From: Bathynomus jamesi
Lineage: Eukaryota > Arthropoda > Malacostraca > Isopoda > Cirolanidae
Direction: 5' to 3'
Length of the DNA: 64,000 bases
Assembly (NCBI GenBank): GCA_023014485.1
Contig: JAJOZX010001074.1
Location: 589,001 to 653,000 of the forward strand
Shown: in pieces, positions 53,701 through 64,000 of the stretch
Layout: the number at the start of each line of letters is the position of its first letter
How positions within the stretch are numbered: position 1 is the first letter of the stretch
Program-made: the position numbers and the translations under genes
Notes under the pieces: model-generated
What the model saw: the letters and a program-made list of their open reading frames with translations, nothing else
Databases searched by the model: none
Told to the model about the DNA's origin: nothing

Positions 53701-56700
53701 ATCTTCTTTCATGTTAGTATAACTCAAATATTTTGCTATTTTTTCCATAGCTAATATCTGATTAAAATAATTAATCATATTATTTGTATGAACATTAGAC
53801 TATCGCTAGCCTAGCTAAATATTTTGATATTTTTTCCATAGCTAATCTATTGTATTTGTTTTAATTTTTAAATATTTTTTTCAGACGTCAACCCGGCTGT
53901 TCAGGTGCCATCTAGACGCACCCTGGCTAGATCTCTTGCAACAACAACCAGTACAATGAAGGAAGACATACAAGCAAAACTGGCAGCAGTTGACCGTGTG
54001 TGTTACATGTGACATATGGTCAACTAATCACCGCAGTTTCATGGGAGTCACTGCGCATTGGGTATGCTATTGATTTAGTGTATTATTTTTATATAATTGA
54101 TAAATTGACCATTGGTGATAGACTGATAGTCTGATAGACTTATAGTATAATCTTTTCAATTATTCGACATGTGTTCCTCATTCATTAATTTGGTGAGTCT
54201 TCATTTTGCTGTGATTCACAGTAATTTCACACTAATTCACTGATTCTGTCATCTGTCATTGTGTCTGATTCACAGCAAAATGTGGAAGAGTCCATATTCA
54301 CAGGCTGTGAATATGGACTCTTCCACATTTTGCTCTTATGGGATGGGTCACTGATGTGGTGGTATGGTAGGCGACTCATCGCTGAATTGCCTCCTTTATA
54401 TCACATAGTTCTTCTCTTCAATGTTTGGTGGCGCAGTTTAGCTGGGGCGTGTCTAACCAATATTATTAAATTAAGCTTAAAAAAATGTTCATACAAACAT
54501 TGATTTTATATTCTTACATTACAGATCAATGATGACTTGTCGCGAGGATCAGCTGCACTGGCATGCCGAAGATTTCGTGGAACACACAGCTTTGATAAAA
54601 TTGCTGGAATATTGGACAGGATCAACTCGGAGCATGGTTTATCTTATAGAAAAGTTGTATCTACAGTCACCGACAATGCATCGAACATGGTGAAATGCTT
54701 TAAAAGAGTTCGGTGTTCGTGTTCAGAATCGTACTGACGACATTGATGAAGATGATGCAGATGAAGATGATGAAAAAGATTCAGATGAAGAGGTTATCAT
54801 CAGCAACTTTCCTGAACATTCAGGAGAGCATGGAGAGGAGTCAGTGAAACTATCATCCCATATTCGATGTGCCTCCCACACATTGAACTTGGTAGCAACA
54901 ACTGATGCAGATAAAGGACTGAATTCACCTGGACTAAAGAAGATAAAGCATTCTGCAATGGGAAAATGTTCGGCGCTGTGGAATGCTGCTGGTAAACCCA
55001 AGTCAGCAGAAAAAATACAGGAAATAACTGGCGTCCAATTTAGGTACCCATGCGTCACCCGATGGAACTCAATGTACGACTCATTAAGCCAAATATATAA
55101 ACATAAGAACGACGTGAATGTAGCTCTTGAAGAACTGAATCTACCCATCCTCAAAGACAATGAATTGGAATTTATTTCAGAATATTTGTCTGTTCTAAAA
55201 CCAATTGCAGCAGCCCTCAACAAATTATAGGCAGAGAAAGAATGCTACTACGGTTGTCTTCTTCCAACAGTCCTAGTGACTCAAGATGCCCTTGCAAGAT
55301 TGGAGCCTATCCAACCAAACGACCTGCGCTTGAGACACTGCATGCCATTACTGGCAGCAGTCGTCTCTGGCTTCAATGCCAGATTTGGTCATTTTTTGTC
55401 GTTGAGCCCCGAGGTAACTGATGCCGTTTTGGCCTCAGTATCTCATCCGTATTTCAAACTTAGATGGATATCATTGTTGCAAGGGCCTAATTTCGGCGAT
55501 CATGAAGCAATCAAGTCTCAAGTAAAAGACAAGCTGCAAATGGCTGTAAGAAATTGTAATTCTGACAGCAGTGGTGAACAGTGGTGAATGTTCGGTGAAC
55601 TCAGACTCATCATCTGAAGACGATTTCTTCAGAACTATGGACAGCTCATTCTCTGCTCCTAACAACAAGGAAGACTTGGAAGTCCTCAATTATTTGCAGG
55701 ACACCAGTAAGGCACTCGACTCTTTAGATAGGTATCCTGCTATAAAGAAGATCTTCAAGAGGTATAACACCACGCTACCTTCCTCTGCACCAGTGGAATG
55801 GTTGTTTTCGTTTGCTGGCATGGTTCATAGCCCCAAACGAAGTCGTCTCTCAGATGGTAACTTTGAACAATTGGTTTTGCTGAAAGCAAATGTTTACAGC
55901 GGTTGAACATTAAATTAACACTCTTAACTTGCGGTTTTTACCCTTATATTGTCAGTAATTGCGTACTGCAGTAAAACTGTAAAATTAAATTCTATGTAAA
56001 AAATGTTTACTTATATATGCTGACCATTCATTGATATGGGTTATGGACCTGGTGAAATGAGAATTGAGAAAAATAGAACTAAAAACTATATGTAGGTCAT
56101 TTAATAGTTTTTTCTTTGCTGATAAGTTATGATAATACTAAGTTTTAAGTTTACCACCTGAAAAACTGAAAGGGGAATCGTCAATCCCCGTGGTTTAGAT
56201 CAGGTGACATGGGTAGGATGCGATGCTTGTATTGCCTCAGCCCTCAGGGGAGTATTAGGAGTGATACTTTTCAGGAGTGATTAACAAAATAATTTGTTTT
56301 TGTTTACTCTACAAGAGTACAACTTTTTTCAATTCATATAAAAGTGATCTTGAAAAGTGATCTTGAAAAGTGATCTTGAAAAGTGATCTTGAAAAGTGAT
56401 CTTGAAAAGTGATCTTGAAAAGTGATCTTCAAGATCACCAAAGTTGGTGATCTTGCCCATCTCTGACTATCACTAAAACATACAAGACCTCTCTAAAACT
56501 TTAGCTTACCACAAACAAACCCTAGGTTAGAAGATAACTAGACACATTTTTGAAGTATAGTACAAGCTTTCGGCCTATGCTAAAAAGTCCTTATGAAGAT
56601 ATTGGTATAGGCTGAAAGATTGTGCTTTTAATAAATTAATTTCTTATTGTCTTTATTTCCTTAATTCAACTTCACGTAATTGGTAATATTCACCTAACAA

Positions 56701-56779
56701 CAACTTAATCTCTTTCTGCCACAGAATTAGAAAGAATTATGCAAGGACAGTGTCTCCATCCAAGAACCAGGGAAGACTG
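50714..56779 (+). CDS. Unrecognised host gene, last three exons
   Basis: Exon 1 starts at 50714 after TTTAGTTACAG and encodes ARNVYERTNVAQQLNSQNRE and, later, HLKKALQSLRDTRHSIALK. It may end at 50952 (AAAAG|GTTCGC) or at 50986 (AGAGTA|GTAAGT). Exon 2, 52031-52104 (CACCAG|GG ... TCTG|GTGAGT), reads EEDAPSQSFENLSTSEAIIK. Exon 3 from 56725 (TGCCACAG|AATTAG) reads ELERIMQGQCLHPRTRED and stops at 56777-56779. Ending exon 1 at 50952 makes all phases agree. With the 50986 donor another exon would be needed. Exon 3 also has a second open frame (RKNYARTVSPSKNQG...) to 56821. The product is hydrophilic and Ser/Glu-rich, and I do not recognise the family. Intron 2 is almost filled by a hAT element. Confidence 0.55.
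51376..51444 (+). repeat. tRNA-Tyr-like SINE head
   Basis: GGATGGCGTGATTGGTTAAA (A-box-like), GACTGTAAAACC (anticodon GTA, as in tRNA-Tyr) and GGTTCGAGTTCC (B box) are correctly spaced. The acceptor stem does not pair and the arms are degenerate, so it is a tRNA-derived repeat and not a working tRNA gene. It lies in the first intron of the host gene. Confidence 0.7.
51777..51978. mobile_element. Tc1-type MITE, 202 bp with 29-bp terminal inverted repeats
   Basis: CAGAGGGTTGACAAAAGTAA and its partner (reverse of 51950-51978) match at 27 of 29 positions. TA flanks both ends (51775-51776, 51979-51980). A 65-codon open frame spans the interior but has no motif I recognise. Confidence 0.9.
52283..52435. 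repeat. Left subterminal GATCTTGA repeats
   Basis: Direct and inverted GATCTTGAAGATCA and GATCAAGATC units fill the first ~150 bp of the hAT element. Such arrays are known transposase-binding regions in hAT elements; binding here is inferred. Confidence 0.8.
52745..55906 (+). pseudogene. ZBED-type hAT-Ac transposase, multi-exon, degraded
   Basis: Exon 1 (52745-52995): a BED finger whose first Cys pair is in CMQC and which runs through STSNLLRHLR to the donor GTTAGT. Exon 2 (from 53446) starts KLH, completing the His pair, then a Lys/Ser linker and FKDLLS. Exon 3 (53885 on) reads VNPAVQVPSRRTLARSLATT, then after a frame change VTCDIWSTNHRSFMGVTAHW (first Asp). Exon 4 (54529 on) reads DLSRGSAALACRRFRGTHSF, VSTVTDNASNMVK (second Asp), HIRCASHTLNLVAT, CVTRWNSMYDSL and, at the end, SSAPVEWLFSFAGMVHSPKR (dimerisation). 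Lesions: a frame change near 52915, an extra base near 53995, an extra A near 54703, TAG at 55228 and a frame change near 55580. Confidence 0.85.
54274..54334. repeat. Perfect 30-bp palindrome with a one-base centre
   Basis: 54274-54303 (AGCAAAATGTGGAAGAGTCC...) and 54305-54334 are exact reverse complements around a single G. It lies in an intron of the hAT element. Confidence 0.95.
56338..56437. repeat. Right subterminal 14-bp tandem array
   Basis: AAAGTGATCTTGAA is repeated about seven times, nearly perfectly, and ends in an inverted unit (CTTCAAGATCACC) before the terminal repeat. Confidence 0.95.
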
Positions 56780-56821
56780 ATGCAACAAACTTTATCAAGA
56801 GAACCAGATTACCATAAATAG

Positions 56822-59126
56822 TTCCTCCTCAGAGTTTAAAAAAAAAAAAAAAAAATGTTTAAAGTTGTTTAGTTTAGATCAGAGGTGACCATTTAGGGGG
56901 GGACTTTAGCTATTCTTAAATTTTGGCCAAGAGTGCTCTAACTACTCAACTATCTTTCGCACCTCTTCCCATTGCTATGCTTTTAATAATTACAATCGTG
57001 TCTCAAGTCATTGTTTTTACTATTCTAAATCGTACGAAAGAATAAGAATTAGACTAAACTTTTTAAAAATTATGTACAAGGTTTTAATAAATCACTATAC
57101 TTAGAAAAGAAATTACACTCAGATAAGCACACGCAATGATTGCAAAGTTGCAGCTCATTATGTTGACATTTTTATGATTATTTTGCATATTCTTAATAAA
57201 TTTGGGGAAATGCCTATTTCTGGCTTGAGATAAACTCAAAAATTGCTTCGTGATTGACCTGTTGGAGATCCTAAAGATGTTAAAAAGTATACAGTATTAC
57301 TTTAATTTCAACAAGTGCGATACCCAAATAATTTTAGGATGTAAGTTCTTTGCACGTACACTTAGGAACCCACTTTCCATTCTCAGTGGATGAGCATCAC
57401 GCTTGAATTTGGGGACAAACTGTCAAATCAATTACACATACAAAGAATCGCATGGACCACCATCAGGAATAATGTATTACCCAAACCTTGGCATTTCAAG
57501 ACTACAGAAACGGAGGATGGAAGCAGTTTGTCTCACCTGATGCACCCTTAGAGGCATGAAGTTTTCATATTTTATAATTTTTTTTTATAAATTCTTTATA
57601 ATTAAAATGTTACTGAATGAATGTAATTATCATTACCCTAAAATTAAAATTGTTTAATAACTTGGAAATTTAAATCCGTGGATGCAATGATTGTTGAAAG
57701 GAAAATGCTCTACAAACTACATTACTTTTCCAACCCAGTCTGAAACGGTAGGATGGAGCAGCAGCAATGGACGAGCCAGCTGCATGTACTGTAATACATT
57801 TGGGCTGAACCCAGTTCTCCTTTAAAGGGGACTTGTTTATCCAAGTTGGTGGCATTACCACCCGTCTTACTGCCCTCTGCTCGACGAAAAGCGTCAAATG
57901 GAATCTACCAACCACGTAATCTTAAATAGAAGCGTAAAGCATAAGCCTGTAAATGATAATACTGTATTCACAAACTAAACTCTGTATGCTGTTCAGTGTA
58001 AATGATTTTGGGGAATCTAGGACTACAAAAATAGCCAATGTTTTACCATCGAGTTGAGATGACCTTAGCCTTCATATATTTAATCCATGGGATAAAGGCA
58101 CCATTTCAGGAGACAAGAAGTCAGTTCTTTACTTAAATATTTTAATTATCTTGGGTACATTCTAGGCCATGTGGATTACAGAGGAGGGAAGTACCCTATA
58201 TTTGACAATTTTCCTTTCATTCTATTTTAGGTAGGTAATGAAAATTGATAAAATTATATGAAACTATATTTAAGGGACAGCGTTCTTGTACAAAATACTT
58301 AGCATTAGCTATGATATAGATTCATTTAAATATCCAAATTTGCCATTAGCCCATTTCTTTGTCTAGAATAACCCATTTTCAGAAAAATTAAAACTTAAAA
58401 TTAGCCTCAATAGACCATTTTTCTACCATCAACTGAACAGTTTAGAAAATAATATAAACTATAAATCTGTTTCTGTACAAGATAAAAATTAGAAAAATAT
58501 GAATCTCAAGCCAATTGGAATGAGAAAACCTTCACATCTTAAATATAGATCAAAGGAATGGAAGGACACTTCCACTCGTGTGGAAGAAACAGACTGGTCA
58601 AGGGAGGGGGAGGACAAGAATCAAAGCATTCCTTGCCACAGCTATGTCGCACATCAATGAATAATTAATGAAAAGCATTCTAGGCACCAAAGTAATAAAA
58701 AGATTCCCAAAAGAATTTATAGAATTGGGAAAATTACATTACCTTAAACTGAAATGCAGGAAAAAGAGGAGGAAGTTGAGAGAAAAATTTGTAAAACCCA
58801 TCATTCTTAAAATGGGAATCTACCATCCAGAATCTACAAAATGTTTATGTAGAATACACATTTTACTGAGGATATAAAAAGCTGTCAATGAAGAATTACA
58901 GCTAGCTACTAATTAAAGGAACAACAGGAAGATAAGAACTTCCAAATAGATCAAACTTGGAGAACACCTATCAAAATAGACAAATAATTTTAAATCAGTT
59001 TTTGGTTGAAGTGGCAAAAATAAATCTCTAGTTGAAACTGGTTTAAAGAAATACCCACACACTTTCCTGGATGACTTTCAGGAATTTTATTATTTTCCTT
59101 CAGTAAAGATGTGAAGCTAATGGCTT
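56822..59126. other. No gene recognised; probable intergenic region
   Basis: Follows the plus-strand gene. A poly(A) tract lies at 56839-56855. A reverse frame at 57670-57915 (NKSPLKENWVQPKCITVHAA) reads like a repeat-derived peptide, but I cannot assign it. No tandem or inverted structure stands out. Confidence 0.4.
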
Positions 59127-59128
59127 TA

Positions 59129-59536
59129 CAATGCAACCTTGGGAATCCAGAATGCTCAGAATGAAACCCTTTCCAGATTTCAGGATGAAAATTTAAACAA
59201 TGTACTGTACAACACGAGGCATAAATATTTACCTAAACTGAAAATCAGTAATAATAATAACGTACAAGCGATTTACTTACCCAAATATCTTCCTTGTCTC
59301 CACTTCCAAATTACAAAAATGTGGAGTATACCCAAACTGATAAAGAACTGAGCACATCTAAAATGGCAGAGTGGCAGGTGAAAAGTGTGAGCAACCCTAG
59401 CCCCTGGCTGCCAGAGTGGCAAGCCTGTGAACTACTCCCCCTCTTTCCAAATGTCAGAGGGATCTGGAATCTTGAGAAAATTCTCCAAAGAACTGGGAAC
59501 CAAATTCTAGAATTCCAGATTCACAAGGTTGCACTG
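59129..59536. mobile_element. Pogo/Tigger-type MITE
   Basis: CAATGCAACCTTGGGAATCC (59129) faces the reverse of GATTCACAAGGTTGCACTG (59536). TA lies on both sides (59127-59128, 59537-59538). The reverse complement CAGTGCAACCTTGTGAATC resembles pogo-group termini. The interior has no coding frame I support. Confidence 0.65.
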
Positions 59537-59747
59537 TATTATCTAAGCAAAATATTTTCTCTCAATTAATAAAAGAACTTTACAAACCGAGATGGAACAT
59601 TTTTAGCATTTAATTTAAATGGAATGTATTTAAGACCAATGAGGTTTTCAAAAACGTTTTTAGACATCATAACACTTGCATAAAGAAGTAAAGAAACAGA
59701 AGTGAAAGTTAGAATTAAGATACCAAAGGAGTGAATTTAACAAAATT

Positions 59748-59861
59748 TTACTTCTTTCTCTTCTTAGAACTTGTACTTTCCACTGATCCTTGACTAGAGT
59801 CTTGAACAGGAACCCATTTCAAAGGATGTCTACGATAAATTGGCCAGGGTGGAAGAGTAAT
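59748..59861 (-). CDS. Terminal coding exon of an unrecognised minus-strand host gene
   Basis: After the acceptor ATGTATTTCAG the exon reads [20 protein letters not shown], then [17 protein letters not shown] and TAA (59750-59748). A short Pro/aromatic-rich motif ends in a basic tail that could be a nuclear localisation signal. The upstream exons would lie at higher coordinates, but none is recognised before the transposon at 60.8 kb. The gene is convergent with the plus-strand gene ending at 56779. I do not recognise the family. Confidence 0.5.
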   Translation of the reverse strand: MTLPPWPIYRRHPLKWVPVQDSSQGSVESTSSKKRKK

Positions 59862-60796
59862 CTGAAATACATGGAAAACATTAGGGTAAATTAATGATTT
59901 AAGTAAATCAAATTATCTAAAATTTACAAGTTACTCTTGAAAACTTTGTTCAAACAATTTTGACTACCGAGTAGTATTTTAGTAGCTAACATTTAAAAAT
60001 ATAAATTATAAAATATTACAACCACTTATTACCCTCCACTGACTTCCATAACCTCTCATGGGAATTAGGGTTTAGGTTATTAATGTCAGGGTTCATAGCA
60101 AATCTTGGCAAGAGGCATTACATGTCAAGTGTACACAGTACACACGTTATGTCAGGTCATCTCACTGATTTTAATAATTTTTGGTGTGGTAGTTGGGTAT
60201 GATAGTAATGAAGTGTGACCAAATTTTAGCCACTTGGGTCAAATAGTTTGGGAGTAAATCAGGGTTTCGGAGCCGGAGTCGGTGGAGCCAGTGAATTTTG
60301 CTTACCTGGAGCCGGAGCCAGAAACCTTGAAAATACGGCTCCATGGTCTGGCTCCGGGCGATATATTGCTACCTAAATTGTTATTTGTTAAATATAGGTT
60401 TAGTTGCAAATTATAATTCTTGTAATATATTACAAAAAATGGTACCATAGGATTCTTGGATTTTATGGAGGTGTGGGAGTTGCAGGAATAATCTGCAAAT
60501 TTCCATTTTTTAACCATTAAATATTTGGGAAGATTTGTCTTAACAACACTTAATTATATAGGTAAAAATTTTTTTATGGCGGTGGAGACCTTAGGTAGGT
60601 AGGTACTAACTATTTATCTAAGTAGGTAACTACCTAGATACATACCTAGTAAGGTTGGTCCTTCTGACTTGGATTGAACTATTTTTATTTTTAGGTCAAT
60701 TATCTTGTATTGCTAAATTTCTTTTTTTTCAGATTCTTTGTAATTTGTACTTGATTCTTTAATTATAATTATCAGTCTATGACCCTTCATAATGGA
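59862..60796. other. Presumed intron with minor repeats
   Basis: No coding frame supported. GGAGCCGGAG-type units at 60268-60360 and (GGTA)n-like TAGGTAGGTAGGTAC at 60593 are short local repeats. Confidence 0.4.
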
Positions 60797-63700
60797 TAGG
60801 GGTCATTCTCTGTCAGATCAACCAGTGCCTAACACCCTCATCTCAGATTTTGCTGAAATTTGGTTTATAGGGAGTTTGTGGGCCCTGAATCCATTTCTGA
60901 AATTATAAGGTCAATCCGACCAACGGTTCAAGAGATATGACCTCGGGAAATTTGAGGTCACTTGCGAGGTCACTAACATTTGGCGACCCATAACTTGGGT
61001 AATAATGGTCACAATTATATAAAAGTATATATATTTAGAATCAGAAAACGACAAGGAATCCAAATATGCAAGTTTTAGAATTCTAGGTTGAAAAATAAAA
61101 GTTACACTGTAACCAAAATTTGAGGTCACGATTTGACCTCTGGGGTATCAAATGAGAATTTTTTTTTTAAATGTAAAAAATGAAGGCATAGGCATTGGCT
61201 ATTAGAATCAGCAAAAAAAAGTTTGTTTATGTTAGTATTTTTCATGTAACTAACATATAAGTGAACACCATATTCATAAGTTGTGCGTCAATTCTACCTA
61301 TTTTTTCACACTTAAGCTCGTAATTTGACCTATAGAAATTAAAATTACATTTTTTTATAGATATAAAAACAAAGGCAAAAAATGTAAAATTGTATTTCAC
61401 TGCTAATCTACACTGGCAATAATAGTTATAATAGTGAAAGGGGAAGACCTACTTAGAGGATTCATGTGTTAGCCTAATACAATTTTTGCATGCTCGATGC
61501 TCTCATCAATTTCTTTTTGTGGAAAAATGTATTGAATTCTGCTGCCTCCTCTTAGGGTAGGACAACTCATTACAGTTAATATATGATGTCCTGGCACTGC
61601 ACATGAATCCTTGTTTGATGGATAATAATATGCACTTGATCCTGATGACCCAGAGGGATGTAGAAAGTTCACAGTGAAATCATCAAACTCTTCACAATAT
61701 TCCTCCACAATTCCATACCAAACTTGCATGTCATAAATGCAGCCAACATACTCTCCTGGTTTGACACATTTTAGGTTACCAAGCATTGCAGGTTCATTAG
61801 TAAAATGACTTTTCCTTATTCTTTTCTTTTCTCCAATGCCACTTGAAATGGGATACACCATCAGTTCTTCCTTGTTTAGGGGAACAAATCTATGATATTT
61901 CTGAGTTCCAGGAATAGCCCTACTATCCTTGAATCAATGTTCCAACCGTTCTTCTGCATCTTTCAAATCAGCTGTAGTTACAAAGAAAAAATTTATCTTC
62001 TTGCTCAAGTTTTCTTCACAAAACTGAAACATGTGTTCTGGTGTAAGAATTTGCCTCTCTGTAGTTCTCTGCAAACTGGCACGAGCAGTAGCTCTTTTCA
62101 CTGTTCCTCCAATCCCATCACATGCATTTTTGCCATGGGATGTAGCAAAGAAGTGCCATTCACAAGACAGACCAAAATCCTCTTCATGGTAACAGAGATT
62201 TGTGAAGTTGTATCTGTTCTTATATTGGCCAGCACATCCATCTGAGAAATAGTGCACCTTCTTCAATTGTGGGCATCTGAATTTAACATATGTCATAAGC
62301 TTCAATATGAATGAGTAAACCATTATAGTGTTGTGTTTTAGTGATGCAGATAAGAAACAGACACTAAAATGGCTAAGTTCCTGGTCTGCAGATGATCTAT
62401 AATAGATGACAAAAGGGTGAACTGTACACTGTGAATTGTCCCAGTGAAACCCTTGGGCAGCATCCTGGACAATGAAAGAATAATTCTCAGAGAAATCACC
62501 TACTATAACTACCTCACTCTGAGGTGGTAGTGTTTCTTTCAACTGCTTGAAGTACTGTGATTGTTGCTGAGCAACAAAGTGATGATGAACCATGCAGGAT
62601 ATTTTCATGCTTAGGGATGATAAGTATTCATGAAGTGGCTCCACCTTATCAAACATTGTACAACGGTCAACAGTCACCCATTGCTTGTAAGATATTTCAT
62701 TTGGAGCTGATTTCACACTGTCAAGTAACTCAAGAAAATCCAGGACACCCTCTTCTCTTGGGCAATCATTGCAAAGTTGCATCATGCAAGTCTCTCTTTC
62801 TGTACTGCAGACACTGCAGACATCCATAAGATCCTTGTATGAAAGACCTCTTTCTCCCAATGCAGCCAGTTGCAATTTTGGATTTTGATGGTATGTGCAG
62901 ACACAGACAGAATGAGTCCCACCACTACCGGCAAGCACACAATATGATGGCCGTAATTTTGCAAATGTGGAAAATCCTATTTTGGGATTCTTTTCATCAT
63001 TTTTATATAGTTCAAACATCTCTCTTAAATTCCCGAGGACCAATCGTTTTTGCACCTTCATTGCACCTTCAGCACTGATAACTTTCACACAATCCTTTTG
63101 GCCAGGACACATACGACTAACCTCTTCTGACTCATAGAATCTTCTAACTATATCTTTGTGTTCTTCAGATATCACTTTTCCTTTGCTCATTAGTGGAATC
63201 TTCGGAAGGATTCCATGTTCTGATTTAAGTGAACGGCTTCTTTTCACCATGTATGTTGTAGTTTGAAAGAAACTAGCTGTTTTTTCAATTGTGTATGGTG
63301 AGAGTGTCAATATTTGTAGTTTGTGATGGTGACATTTGCTCTCCAGGAATGACTGTTTCAATTCATTCATTAATTTGTCGATGTTTTTCAGATTTAGTTT
63401 CAGGTTTTGAAGTATCACTTACCTCCTCGGTAATTTGAACACCATAACTGAGTTCTAGCCTCTCCTTCAGGTGTTTCTGAGCAGATGATAGCTTACCACG
63501 AGCCTTGCGCTTTTTCTGGCTTAATGACAGCCCTTCTGAAAAGAACAGAAAAAAAGGTTTCACACACCTGAATATTAGTAATTAAATATTAATTATAGTA
63601 CCTTAAATGCTATATAATTGGCTATATAGTAGATCAAACAGACCTTGTAGTAAAGTATAAGTTATTATATTAATTTATTACTTACTTTTTTTAACTGGTG

Positions 63701-64000
63701 TTTGGTCCAGAAATGCTAGAACTGGTTCAACTGAAGTTGAAGGATTTTCCTTTATCAAGCAATCACTGTCATTGTCCAGATCTTGAATTGAAGAGATGTT
63801 ACTCAAGCCACTGATAGTAGATGATTCATTTGAATCCTGCTCAGACTCGTTGTTTTCAGTGGTACTAAGTATAGTGGGGTTTTTCATTATCAGTGTCCAG
63901 CAGTTCACACACAACAATGAGTCTTTTTTCACTCTTCCAGCACATTTTTCAACAAGTACATCAGTCACTTTTCTAAGATTGATTGTTATGCGTTTCTTGT
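60797..64000 (-). mobile_element. DNA transposon on the minus strand, running off the window
   Basis: The candidate end TAGGGGTCATTCTCTGTCAG at 60797 resembles TAGGGGTGGTC at position 12. The gene inside (61469-64000) belongs to a protein family widespread in invertebrate transposons. The other end is outside the window, so terminal repeats cannot be confirmed. Confidence 0.45.
61469..64000 (-). pseudogene. Transposon-borne DDE-type protein, three exons, one nonsense codon
   Basis: Exon a (from beyond 64000 to 63686) has a CxxC region (LLCVNCWTLI) and ends before GTAAGTAA. Exon b 63535-63423 (KKRKARGKLSSAQKHLKE) ends GAGGAG|GTAAGT. Exon c from 63352 reads SFLESKCHHHKLQILTLSPY, SRMCPGQKDCVKV and GFSTFAKLRPSYCVLAGSGG. 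It continues with HSVCVCTYHQN, Cys-rich DVCSVCSTERETCMMQLCND, VVIVGDFSENYSFIVQDAAQ, KVHYFSDGCAGQYKNRYNF and WHFFATSHGKNACDGIGG. All three exon phases agree. Conserved Asp in GDFSENY and FSDGCAG could be catalytic. TGA at 61936-61934 (after EERLEH) is followed in frame by FKDSRAIPGTQKYHRFVPLN and 130 more codons to 61469. The family is recognised but unnamed by me. Confidence 0.7.

Larger units (their letters stand above)
52271..56465 (+). mobile_element. BED-finger hAT transposon (copy 4) in a host intron
   Basis: Terminal CAGAGATGGGCA (52273) matches the reverse of TGCCCATCTCTG (56465), with one difference soon after. ACTATCAG (52263-52270) and ACTATCAC (56466-56473) are a likely 8-bp duplication with one change. 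Subterminal regions are packed with GATCTTGAAGATCA-type repeats. The transposase is on the plus strand, the same strand as the host gene. Confidence 0.9.

Noticed and set aside
54261..54503. 80-codon plus frame over the perfect palindrome
   Set aside because: It spans the palindrome in a hAT intron and has no motif.
57670..57915. 81-codon reverse frame as a host exon
   Set aside because: No splice-site support and it reads like repeat-derived sequence.
60302..60517. Reverse frame over GGAGCCGGAG repeats
   Set aside because: Low-complexity repeat translation with no support.

Overview
This window looks like nuclear DNA from an arthropod. The host exons are split by GT-AG introns, the sequence is AT-rich with long (TA)n tracts, and the transposon families (BEL/Pao, Tc1/mariner, pogo/Tigger, Merlin, Zaphod-type hAT, CR1/Jockey-type LINEs) are typical of arthropods. 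CCTAACC-type strings and a tRNA-Tyr-like SINE head fit as well. A crustacean is plausible, but I cannot fix the taxon. No operons, CRISPR arrays, rRNA genes or prokaryotic features are visible.

Layout, left to right. (1) 1-7.1 kb: a decayed DNA transposon with short TAGGG(G/C) termini, interrupted by a younger element (922-4559) that has ~125 bp inverted arms and an intact 851-codon hAT-like transposase. (2) 7.1-8.8 kb: (TA)n, an unclassified repeat, and a reverse-strand fragment related to the outer transposase. (3) 9.9-12.3 kb: a dead Tigger/pogo transposase. (4) 12.3-15.5 kb: a cluster of palindromes built around Merlin (ISXO2-like) fragments. (5) 15.8-30.7 kb: one reverse-strand LINE split into three segments by a Zaphod-type hAT (16096-19883, 8-bp TSD) and a very young, full-length BEL/Pao LTR element (22312-29484, 5-bp TSD, LTRs differing at three positions). 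Removing each insertion and one TSD copy restores the LINE reading frame. (6) 30.8-34.5 kb: a CR1-like LINE scrap split by a second hAT. (7) 34.5-37.3 kb: a fold-back Tc1 element, one arm of which is itself interrupted by a second, complete fold-back Tc1 element. (8) 37.5-38.7 kb: a dead IS630/mariner-like element. (9) 39.3-44.5 kb: a mariner split by a third hAT (39754-43588, perfect 8-bp TSD).

Host genes appear from 44.9 kb. Three plus-strand exons (44864-45567) match TCERG1/CA150 from the WW domain to the first FF domain, with an apparent 2-bp deletion in the WW exon. A second, unrecognised plus-strand gene has its last three exons at 50.7, 52.0 and 56.7 kb. Its introns hold a tRNA-Tyr-type SINE, a Tc1-type MITE and a BED-finger hAT (52271-56465). 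The last exon of a minus-strand gene lies at 59748-59861, convergent with it. Between them are MITEs, a LINE fragment and stretches with nothing recognisable. From 60.8 kb to the window end is another transposon on the minus strand. Its three-exon gene keeps its splice phases and carries one apparent nonsense codon.

The window is mostly a transposon nest that records a relative order of insertions, not a set of cooperating genes. The most unusual structures are the fold-back inside a fold-back (34.5-37.3 kb), the palindrome cluster at 12.3-15.5 kb, and the intact transposase inside an inverted-repeat element at 0.9-4.6 kb.
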